Positions 15,414-22,415 of a DNA stretch of 22,415 bases are shown here, piece after piece (within the stretch, counting starts at the first letter, position 1; every line of letters begins with the position of its first letter). The position numbers were made by a program, and so were the translations under genes. Under the pieces are notes generated by a model. It ran no database searches. It worked only from the letters and a program-made list of their open reading frames with translations, and was not told the origin of the DNA. Origin of the DNA: a virus; IMG/VR virus record IMGVR_UViG_3300031976_000544, positions 1 to 22,415 of that record. The stretch is one strand, 5' to 3'.

Positions 15414-18400
15414 TTATAGTCTTATAGACTCATAGAATGTTGCAGTTTCTAAAATTATATCATCACCCACACCAGTGTGACCAGTTGTTGAGTGCCTATC
15501 TAATAAGAAGTTTGCACCACCACCAAAGTCCTCTAATACTAAAGCATCTACTGGTCTTGTGGTTACATCACTACTATATGTGTATGGTTCTATATCTGAG
15601 TTAGTAAAGTTCTCAGAGGGAATAACACCTTTCGTATTGAAGCCATGAGAAGAGGTTGTTCTCACTTCATCCTCTGGTATTAGATATTGTTTTTCTAAAA
15701 TGAGTTTGTTATTAAATCCAACACCAACTCCATCTTCTAGTAAGAAAGAATCTCCATGAGATTGCGGTGCAGTAGTTCCATCTTCTTGTTTAAACGAACC
15801 TATCTCATCTTGCTCCATAACAATATTAACAAGATTACCACCATCTGTATCTGCCAAGAATCTAGCAGGACGAATGATATCTTCTATTGTCATATAACTA
15901 TGATTGAATGTTACTTCTCCAAGAATTTTACCTCCACTATGATTACCATGCAAGTCAAGAACACCACTTTCTAAAGTAATGTTGTCTCCAGCATTAGTAC
16001 TAGAACCATCTGTTCCATCCAAAACTATTGTATGAGAAAAGTTATAACTACCAAAGTCATCAAAGGCAAATCCACTCCCAACATTGTCATCTACTACATC
16101 CTCAAATAATAACTTTTCTCCCTCACCTGTTATTCTGTTCACATTACCCTTTACATTAATTTGTTCAAAACCAGCAAGAACTAATTTTCCTGAGCTAGAG
16201 GCACCCACAGTTCCTATTTCTAAATCAATTGCAGCAGGGGCATTACCAAATGGTGACTCACCCATAGTTATTAAACCATTAGGCAGAGAACTTGAATTTT
16301 TATTAGGTAGATGTATTTTACTTGTTACTCTAGATATTACACTAACATCTTTGTTTGTTACATCACCTTTACCAGCTGTTTCTAGATACTGATTTCCACC
16401 TTCCTCGTTGAGTAAAGAATTAGTATCACCTATAGGTTCTGCCAATAATTTAGCAGATGGAGCATCTTCAGATATAAACCTATCACCAGCATTAGAGCTA
16501 GAGGAGTCTGTTCCATCTAACAAGAAATAAGTTTTAGATACAGTGACGCCTGGAAATAAATTTCCTCCGTCCACTGTTCCTTCTGGTTCTAAAAGTAAAT
16601 CGTGAGTTACCTCTACTCCTGTCTCAGAAACTATTCTGTTTCCAATTTCTGCACTTGACAAAGACTCTTCAACAATAATTTGACCAAGGCCGTTTTCTAA
16701 AGATAAACCATCTCCAGCAAAAATAGTAGGAATGTGGAAATCTTCTAGAATTATTTCATCATCACCACCTTCTTCATTCTCTACTAAAAACTTAGTTCCT
16801 AAAGGAGTAAAGTTATCGTCTTCTAATAAAATCTCGTCATCAAAATTACCAACACCATATTCCATAACACCAGTAGTTCTGGAAACTTGTTCATCAAAAA
16901 GAATGGTAAATGTAGAGGCCAGAATTGATGAGAACTCACTAGTAAATCCAGCACCAAGACTTGCACCAGCAGTTGGTATTGCTGCAGACACAAGTGTTGC
17001 TATACTAACTTTACCAAATACATTGAACCCAGCTGGATGTACTGCTTTCTTTAACTCTGTTAGATAGTCTGCTTGACTAGATGCAGTTTCGATTTCATAT
17101 GAGAACTGTTGATAATAAACAGAGTCTTGGATTCTGTTTAAGTCTTCTCCGATAAGACTTTCAATACTTACACCATAGGAAGGAACAGTTTCAGCTTGAG
17201 TTCCAATAGAGGTTGTGCCTTTTGCAATATCAACACTTACAATTGTTCCAGACGCACCACTCGAATCCGTGATAGTAGTTGTCTCCGCAGAGAAGTCTGG
17301 TGGTTGTTCATTTACAATATTGTCACCAGCATGATTTGAAGTAGAGTTAGTTCCATTGATTGCGATATTACCGTCAAGAGCTTCAACATTACTTAGAAGA
17401 CGTTCATTAACATTTGATTGATTAGCATCAGTACCATCTAATACAATAGAGTTACCGACATTCTCTGCCATAAGAGTATCACCAGCGTCAGTTCCACTAG
17501 CATCTGTTCCATCTAGAAGAATACGTATCTCATTTTCAATACCCAATTCTATGAAACCATCTGTTAATAATTTGTCACCATCACTATCTCTTACTGCAAC
17601 CGCAAAACTATTCTCTGTTACAAATCTAGTCTGTGTAGGACTTGGAGCAAAATAACGTGCATCACCTACTGATGTAGAATCTTCATATCCTATTACTCCA
17701 CCAAGAGAGTCTTCATAAACTAAATTATCGTATGAACTTCTACCACCAGCTGGTGGAATTGTATCACCTACACTTTTTCCGCCAGATACACTCTCTAGCG
17801 CTACACCTGTATCAAGTCCAATTCTAGAATCTTCTTCAACTAAGAAACCATCACCACCATTTAGTTCAGTTCCAGATTCTATAACAAAGTAATCTAATTG
17901 TTTTCCAGCAAAAGGAGAATCCATCACAAGGTTGTTTCCATCCTCATCTACTAATTCTTCTTCTATTGCAAGTTGATTATCTATTGTTAAATATGGTTCA
18001 CCAAGTCTATCACCTAAAACAACAAGTGAGTCTTCAAGGCCGATACCCTCGCTATCACTGGTTTCCATAGTGATACGTTGAACATCTTCAAACGTAGTCT
18101 TGAGAAGTTTAGTAGTGGAGTCAAAACTTTTAACAACTCCTGTATGACCACTACTTGCAAGAGTGTTTGTTGCAGCAAACGTACCAGTTACGTCTTTCAA
18201 AAGAAAGTTTGCTCTAAATTGTCCCTCTGGAGCTTCGGTATATTTGAATCCTTGTTTTGTAACATTAACACTGCCTACAGCTCCAATGTCATTTGTGTCT
18301 GCAAGAAGAACGGCACCTGTTCCAGATGTTGAAGTAATTGAGACTGAAGGTAGTAGAGAGTATCCTCCTCCACCATCTTTCAAGAACACTCTAGTTATCT

Positions 18401-19925
18401 CACCAGTGGGAGCAGTTCCATCTTCTAAAGCAAATGTGTCATTATCTGTTCCATAACTATCTGTTGTTATCTGATCTGCTTCATTAATGAGGAAATGCCC
18501 TGCATTGTGACCAGAAGAATTTGTTCTATCTAAAGCAAGTCTGTCTCCAGCATTAGAACCAGAGGAATCAGTTCCATCTAATAGAAAATTAGAATTTACA
18601 ATGGAGCTAGTGGATGCAGCTTCTAAAACTAGATTGTCACCAACATCACTACTAGAAGAATCTGTGCCGTCAATTTCTAAGGAACCATCAATAACAGAAA
18701 CAAATCCAGTTGCTGCTTTTGTATTAGTCCCTGACTCTGTGGTGGTAAATGTTAGGATATCACCCTCTCTGAAAAGAGTACCAGCATCGTCAATAACAAC
18801 TCGACTCACACTACCTGTCTTGATTGAACCAACTTCTGCTAAAGCTTCTCCGTTACCTATTGCAGTTTGAGTGTCAAGACTTAAATCATCACCAACAGAA
18901 TACAACTTACCGCCATCAGTAACCGCATAAGATGTAACCATACCTCGTACTGTAAATGACATTACAACATCTTGAACAGTAGAAGTTCCTTTTATAACTT
19001 CGCCGTCTGTAAATGTTCCCACTAATGAAGCAGGATTGATTTCAAATTCAGTTATGGCCTCTCCACTCTCTGTTGTAGAAAGTGAATTAGCAACAACAGC
19101 TGTTGCACCAGAGGTTTGACCAGTTATAACTTGACCTATTATTTCACCACCAAGAGCATTTGCTCCTGGCGAACATTTTATGATTGTTTGATATCCCCAT
19201 TTACCGTCAGAAGCTCTCATCATAAATTTGTTTGGATATGTTACTTCAATATTTTCATCAAGTAACATTCTCATAAAAATCTTATGACCTTCAGAGGTTC
19301 CTTTTGCTCTATATAACTCTCGTATATTTTTTATGAGGTTTCTTTGATTTACTCCAGTTGCAAGTTCTTTTGGAATTGCGTTCATAAACGAATCTCTTAG
19401 TTGATCTAAGAAATCATATATGGTATTGTCTACGTTTGCATATTCCAAAAGTTGTTGAAGGTTCTGTACAGGATTTGCACGATACCTTACAATCGTACCA
19501 GTAGAACCAGAGGTTCCGCCTGTAATCGTTTCACCAGTTTGAAATTGTTGTTGAGATGTTATGAATAGTCTTGGTTTCGTAGAGTTGCCTAAATCATCTA
19601 CAAGAATTGTTGCGGTTGCCTTAGAAGTAGCACCAGTGATTGTTTCACCGACAACAAATTTACCAGTGGTTTCATCCGTAGCATCTTCAAGAACAACTTT
19701 ATTATCGTCTGAGTCTAAAACAAAAGATTCTGTTTCAAGTTCCAAGAGTAGATTATCAATGACAACATCAACACGTAATTCACCAGCCTCTAGATATTCA
19801 AAATAACTTTTGAGAAACTGAACAAATACAGGATGGTCTGCCTGAATAAAATCAGGAACCTGACCCTCTAGAAGAGGACTAAGTTTGTTTGTTAGATTTG
19901 ATGAATATCCGTCAAGAGGTGCCAT
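15414..19925 (-). CDS. Giant baseplate-region structural protein in the gp7 position, 1503 aa
   Basis: Located between genes 6 and 8, where T4 has gene 7 (1032 residues). Residues 24-47 (PDFIQADHPVFVQFLKSYFE) and 190-245 (NQRNLIKNIRELYRAKGTSE, then MRMLLDENIEVTYPNKFMMR) match the N-terminal motifs of the marine-phage proteins at this locus, and residues 934-974 (DSVYYQQFSYEIETASSQAD, then AVHPAGFNVFGKV) match another. Between and after these lie long acidic stretches with repeats of the form LLDGTDSSSSNAGDxLxLE (at least eight clear copies) and many shorter (I/L)xLE(D/E) units. Modules with TGxTSGATAxV occur near 93-145 and 265-280. The gene starts one base after gp6's stop. A wedge scaffold role like gp7's is inferred from position; direct similarity to T4 gp7 is not evident to me. 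Confidence 0.8.
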   Translation of the reverse strand: MAPLDGYSSNLTNKLSPLLEGQVPDFIQADHPVFVQFLKSYFEYLEAGELRVDVVIDNLLLELETESFVLDSDDNKVVLEDATDETTGKFVVGETITGATSKATATILVDDLGNSTKPRLFITSQQQFQTGETITGGTSGSTGTIVRYRANPVQNLQQLLEYANVDNTIYDFLDQLRDSFMNAIPKELATGVNQRNLIKNIRELYRAKGTSEGHKIFMRMLLDENIEVTYPNKFMMRASDGKWGYQTIIKCSPGANALGGEIIGQVITGQTSGATAVVANSLSTTESGEAITEFEINPASLVGTFTDGEVIKGTSTVQDVVMSFTVRGMVTSYAVTDGGKLYSVGDDLSLDTQTAIGNGEALAEVGSIKTGSVSRVVIDDAGTLFREGDILTFTTTESGTNTKAATGFVSVIDGSLEIDGTDSSSSDVGDNLVLEAASTSSIVNSNFLLDGTDSSGSNAGDRLALDRTNSSGHNAGHFLINEADQITTDSYGTDNDTFALEDGTAPTGEITRVFLKDGGGGYSLLPSVSITSTSGTGAVLLADTNDIGAVGSVNVTKQGFKYTEAPEGQFRANFLLKDVTGTFAATNTLASSGHTGVVKSFDSTTKLLKTTFEDVQRITMETSDSEGIGLEDSLVVLGDRLGEPYLTIDNQLAIEEELVDEDGNNLVMDSPFAGKQLDYFVIESGTELNGGDGFLVEEDSRIGLDTGVALESVSGGKSVGDTIPPAGGRSSYDNLVYEDSLGGVIGYEDSTSVGDARYFAPSPTQTRFVTENSFAVAVRDSDGDKLLTDGFIELGIENEIRILLDGTDASGTDAGDTLMAENVGNSIVLDGTDANQSNVNERLLSNVEALDGNIAINGTNSTSNHAGDNIVNEQPPDFSAETTTITDSSGASGTIVSVDIAKGTTSIGTQAETVPSYGVSIESLIGEDLNRIQDSVYYQQFSYEIETASSQADYLTELKKAVHPAGFNVFGKVSIATLVSAAIPTAGASLGAGFTSEFSSILASTFTILFDEQVSRTTGVMEYGVGNFDDEILLEDDNFTPLGTKFLVENEEGGDDEIILEDFHIPTIFAGDGLSLENGLGQIIVEESLSSAEIGNRIVSETGVEVTHDLLLEPEGTVDGGNLFPGVTVSKTYFLLDGTDSSSSNAGDRFISEDAPSAKLLAEPIGDTNSLLNEEGGNQYLETAGKGDVTNKDVSVISRVTSKIHLPNKNSSSLPNGLITMGESPFGNAPAAIDLEIGTVGASSSGKLVLAGFEQINVKGNVNRITGEGEKLLFEDVVDDNVGSGFAFDDFGSYNFSHTIVLDGTDGSSTNAGDNITLESGVLDLHGNHSGGKILGEVTFNHSYMTIEDIIRPARFLADTDGGNLVNIVMEQDEIGSFKQEDGTTAPQSHGDSFLLEDGVGVGFNNKLILEKQYLIPEDEVRTTSSHGFNTKGVIPSENFTNSDIEPYTYSSDVTTRPVDALVLEDFGGGANFLLDRHSTTGHTGVGDDIILETATFYESIRL
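15447..15509 (-). repeat. Terminal divergent DGTD-type repeat
   Basis: Residues 1473-1493 of the 1503-residue protein read FLLDRHSTTGHTGVGDDIIL, a degenerate unit (DRHS for DGTD, GVGD for NAGD) eight to ten residues from the protein's end. Confidence 0.5.
15969..16028 (-). repeat. Single DGTD-type repeat (residues 1300-1319)
   Basis: The unit reads IVLDGTDGSSTNAGDNITLE. It is a clean match to the consensus and isolated from the other copies by about 150 residues on each side. Confidence 0.8.
16467..16526 (-). repeat. Single DGTD-type repeat (residues 1134-1153)
   Basis: The unit reads FLLDGTDSSSSNAGDRFISE, nearly the same as residues 447-466 of the same protein, and the DNA of the two units is also closely similar (ccagcattag on the plus strand in both). 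Confidence 0.8.
17307..17522 (-). repeat. Cluster of three DGTD-type repeats (residues 802-873)
   Basis: Three units follow each other at 25-27 residue spacing: ILLDGTDASGTDAGDTLMAE, IVLDGTDANQSNVNERLLSN and IAINGTNSTSNHAGDNIVNE. They become less regular towards the C-terminus. Confidence 0.8.
18480..18680 (-). repeat. Cluster of three DGTD-type repeats (residues 416-482)
   Basis: Units are LEIDGTDSSSSDVGDNLVLE (416-435), FLLDGTDSSGSNAGDRLALD (447-466) and directly adjoining DRTNSSGHNAGHFLINE. The third lacks the leading hydrophobic triplet, as if fused into the second. Confidence 0.8.
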
Positions 19926-19926
19926 G

Positions 19927-21840
19927 TTAATAGCTCGATGGTGTTACATAACTAGACGTTGTTGTTGATGCAGAAGCAACTGTTCCAGTGGACGAGTCTC
20001 CTGTTGCAATAGTATCCAATGTTCCATTTACACTAGTGTTAACAAAATCTATCTTTAGAATTTGATTACGAACAGGAACTATATCAAGTGAGTCTGGTGT
20101 GACTGTCAAACGAATAAATGTAGATGCTACCTCATCAACATTTTCTACAGAGATAATATTAATACTACTAATCTTAATCTCTCCAGTGCTATACGTTATA
20201 GTTCCAGCAGTTGAGTCTTGATACTGTCGAGCACCAGCAACTAGATAGTATCTTCGGATATTACCAGCACCGTCATCATCAAAGAACTGTACGTTAGTTG
20301 TATCACCACTTACTTTGAATCCAGTAGAAGCAAGAACTCCACCAGAGGAAGAGTTGTGACCACTATGAGGATTATAAAATGCATTGTTGAGTTGTATGGT
20401 ATATGCCGTTGCAGTGCTTAAAGTTGGAGTTAGGTTGTGAGCCAGTGTCACTGTGGTAATGTTACTGGTTATTGCTGTATCCGTATCATCAATTAATCCT
20501 GTTACCTTTGAGTGTCTAAACGCACCATCAAACTGAGCTAAATTGCTGGTGTTGTAATTTATTAGAGTACTATTAATTTTAGATGACAATGATGTAGCAG
20601 TCTCAGTTGTCTTACTTGAGTCAAACTGAAAAGTAACACCTAATATAAGATTTGTTGATTGTGTGTCAACAATCACTGGTGTTATAGACGCAACTGTAAA
20701 AGGACTTAGTGCAGATATCAGTGTAGATTTTTCTGTAGCTGTTAGATTGTTACCAGTTGTAGATTCAATTGCAATAAAAACTTTTCCATATTCAGGTGTA
20801 CTAACAACACCAAGGCTTGTATCAAACGAACCACCCTCTCCACCAAAGACTGAAACAGATTTAGTGTTTGGAAAAAATCTCTTTGCATAGACTTTATAAT
20901 CTTCTGCCGTAACACATCGACCCTGAGAAGCATAACTTAGTGGTGCGTTGTACTTGATTGATTGAAGTGTCTCTGGTTCCGAACCAGCAGATGCAGCTGC
21001 CACAGTTGCAACCGCAACATCAGATACACTTGCGATTGTTGCTGCATTATCAAAGAGAGCTGCACCGTTTGCAAGAGATTTATTTGAGACAATATATGTG
21101 AGTATGATTATGTTACCATCTGAAAGAGCAGAACCTATAATACCATCACCAAAATAAATTTCAAATACTCCAGCCTCTACCTCTTGTAAAAAATAAACAT
21201 TACTTGATGCAGACACTTGTGTTATGTCCGTAGCTTCTGTATATGTTGTAGTGGTTGAGTCAGAGGATGATGTTTGAACCTTTACTGTGAGTGTGGTAGT
21301 GTCTGCTCTATTATCAGTCAACAAAAATCTCTGGTCAATATCAGAGCTATCCACCGTATATCTTGTTGTTATAAAAGTTCCTTCGTAGATATCTGTATTA
21401 AGAAAAGGAATACTATTACCAGTGTTTGATTTCGTAACGTCTGTTATTGTTGAAAATTTATAACTTACACCATCAACAGATGTATTAAAAACTGTTCCAG
21501 CAGGCATCGTTAAAGAAACACTATTTGTATTTAGAGTAACATCTACGATTGCTTTAGACGCACGAGCAGATGATGGTGTGTATCCTAAAGTTTTTGCGTG
21601 AGAAACAATACTAGACCTAAGAGATGAACTATCTAGAAACATCTCGTTTGCAAGCATATTTGCATTGAAACCTAGATAGTGAGTATTGTATGCAAGAACA
21701 TCCAAAAGGATATTCATACCAGAACCTTCAAAGTCATAATCCGTAAATTGATTTTGACCTTTAAGGAAAGTTTTGAGATTAGTCTTTACCTCATCAAAAT
21801 CAAACTCTGTAACTTCTAATCTTTTGTCATTTATTGCCAT
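19927..21840 (-). CDS. 6: gp6 baseplate wedge protein, 637 aa
   Basis: Length is close to T4 gp6 (660). Residues 33-90 (TDYDFEGSGMNILLDVLAYN, NANMLANEMFLDSSSLRSSI, AKTLGYTPSSARASKA) are the signature of gp6 in T4-like phages. Residues 227-243 (EIYFGDGIIGSALSDGN) and 303-325 (YASQGRCVTAEDYKVYAKRF) are shared with the wider baseplate J group. gp6 dimers form the inner ring of the baseplate and link neighbouring wedges, with gp25 and gp53 bound. The start overlaps the gp25 stop by one base (TAATG), so the two are probably translated together. The next gene begins one base after its stop. Confidence 0.93.
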   Translation of the reverse strand: MAINDKRLEVTEFDFDEVKTNLKTFLKGQNQFTDYDFEGSGMNILLDVLAYNTHYLGFNANMLANEMFLDSSSLRSSIVSHAKTLGYTPSSARASKAIVDVTLNTNSVSLTMPAGTVFNTSVDGVSYKFSTITDVTKSNTGNSIPFLNTDIYEGTFITTRYTVDSSDIDQRFLLTDNRADTTTLTVKVQTSSSDSTTTTYTEATDITQVSASSNVYFLQEVEAGVFEIYFGDGIIGSALSDGNIIILTYIVSNKSLANGAALFDNAATIASVSDVAVATVAAASAGSEPETLQSIKYNAPLSYASQGRCVTAEDYKVYAKRFFPNTKSVSVFGGEGGSFDTSLGVVSTPEYGKVFIAIESTTGNNLTATEKSTLISALSPFTVASITPVIVDTQSTNLILGVTFQFDSSKTTETATSLSSKINSTLINYNTSNLAQFDGAFRHSKVTGLIDDTDTAITSNITTVTLAHNLTPTLSTATAYTIQLNNAFYNPHSGHNSSSGGVLASTGFKVSGDTTNVQFFDDDGAGNIRRYYLVAGARQYQDSTAGTITYSTGEIKISSINIISVENVDEVASTFIRLTVTPDSLDIVPVRNQILKIDFVNTSVNGTLDTIATGDSSTGTVASASTTTSSYVTPSSY

Positions 21841-22289
21841 TATCGTAATACCTCTAGAAATACTGTCATGTCTACGAGCTCAGTGGGTGCATTAACAACA
21901 AAAAATTCTATAGTCACTTTGTATTCATTTCTAATAAAATTAGGTAAAGATCGAACACTGATTAACCTTGCTCTTGGTTCAAAATTTTCTATAACATCTT
22001 CAACTTTTCTTGCCAATACAACAGCAGTAATGGGTGTCATATTTTCAAATAACATATCTCTTATACCAGAGCCAATCTCTGGATGAAATGGTTTCTCATA
22101 AAAGTTAGTTAACACTAGATTACGAATAGACCTCTTCACTGCTTCAATGTCTGTTATTTTTGTTATATCATTTGTACCGTTTTTTCTACTAAAAAATAAA
22201 TCTAAGTCTCTATATTGACGAACATTTCTAGATATATCATTTTGAGATTGTGCATCACTTAAAGCTGCATTTGAAGTAATATTCGACAT
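21840..22289 (-). CDS. 25: gp25-like baseplate wedge protein, 149 aa
   Basis: A member of the GPW/gp25 family (T4 gp25 is 132 residues). Characteristic features are DIEAVKRSIRNLVLTNFYEK, the block KPFHPEIGSGIRDMLFEN (66-83) and the conserved EPR triplet at 104-106 in NFEPRARLI, near which the family binds the sheath and wedge. The N-terminus has about 30 extra residues (SNAALSDAQSQND, RNVRQYRDLDLFFSRK). AGGAG at 22296-22300 lies six bases upstream of the ATG, and a late promoter box at 22309-22316. gp6 follows, overlapping by one base. In contractile tails this family nucleates sheath assembly at the baseplate. Confidence 0.95.
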   Translation of the reverse strand: MSNITSNAALSDAQSQNDISRNVRQYRDLDLFFSRKNGTNDITKITDIEAVKRSIRNLVLTNFYEKPFHPEIGSGIRDMLFENMTPITAVVLARKVEDVIENFEPRARLISVRSLPNFIRNEYKVTIEFFVVNAPTELVDMTVFLEVLR

Positions 22290-22308
22290 TATGGACTCCT
22301 GTTCTATC

Positions 22309-22316
22309 TATTTATA
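22309..22316 (-). promoter_or_regulatory. T4-type late promoter before gene 25
   Basis: The minus strand reads TTATAAATAGATAG, with an exact TATAAATA box 19 bases upstream of the gene 25 start and just after the stop codon of the preceding gene. It would start the unit 25-6-(gp7 position). Confidence 0.75.
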
Positions 22317-22326
22317 ACAGATATGA

Positions 22327-22415
22327 TTAAGTTTTCATATGATAACGCTCTGGTTTTTTCCACCCAGCATCTTGTGCAGTCACTCGAATAAATGGTTTGT
22401 TACTTTCTGACTTTC
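22327..22415 (-). CDS. 3' end of an unidentified gene
   Basis: The minus strand is open from the window edge to a TAA at 22327-22329. The last 28 residues end FIRVTAQDAGWKKPERYHMK then Thr. The position just upstream of gene 25 is occupied by another baseplate gene in T4-like phages, so a baseplate protein is likely, but the fragment is too short for me to name. The next gene's promoter lies between this stop and gene 25. Confidence 0.5.
   Translation of the reverse strand, partial: KSESNKPFIRVTAQDAGWKKPERYHMKT

Overview
The window is a 22.4 kb, tightly packed piece of a T4-like (myovirus) phage genome from the late structural region. It most resembles the marine T4-like phages of cyanobacteria and SAR11-type hosts. 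Every credible gene lies on the minus strand, so transcription runs from high to low coordinates. The assignment rests on recognisable gp25, gp6, gp8 and gp13 homologues in T4 order, a DUF4815-type giant structural protein typical of marine T4-like phages, and exact T4-type late promoter boxes (TATAAATA). The DNA is AT-rich by eye. The host cannot be read from the sequence. No tRNA, integrase, transposase or CRISPR array was seen, and no gap longer than 300 bases lacks a gene.

Layout in transcription order. (1) 22415-19927: the 3' end of an unidentified gene, then gp25 and gp6, the baseplate wedge core. (2) 19925-15414: a 1503-residue protein in the gp7 position, with conserved marine-phage baseplate motifs around a long acidic region carrying repeats of the type LLDGTDSSSSNAGD. 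(3) 15333-13843: gp8 wedge protein. (4) 13841-6703: a 1762-residue DUF4815 protein ending in a Hint (intein-like) domain, followed with a 4-base overlap by a 617-residue structural protein that looks like the continuation of the same ancestral polypeptide. (5) 6701-796: the adhesin region, with a small coiled-coil protein, a fibre with 31-residue repeats, a small beta-rich protein, then three cassettes that each pair one or two fibre-tip-like proteins with a small protein resembling a tail-fibre assembly chaperone. (6) 743-1: gene 13 (neck protein), cut by the window edge.

How the genes work together: gp25, gp6, the gp7-position protein and gp8 should build the baseplate wedges. The DUF4815/617-residue pair occupies the place of T4 genes 9-11 and probably links the wedge to the fibres. 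The adhesin cassettes would supply receptor-binding tips and their folding helpers, and gp13 closes the head-tail neck. Late promoter boxes stand before gene 25, gene 8, the 121-residue gene (two in tandem) and gene 13, dividing the region into at least four late transcription units.

Most unusual: the Hint domain at 8706-9086. It keeps the N-terminal Cys but has Arg-Gly where the usual C-terminal His-Asn should be, and it sits exactly where a normally continuous structural protein appears to have been split in two.
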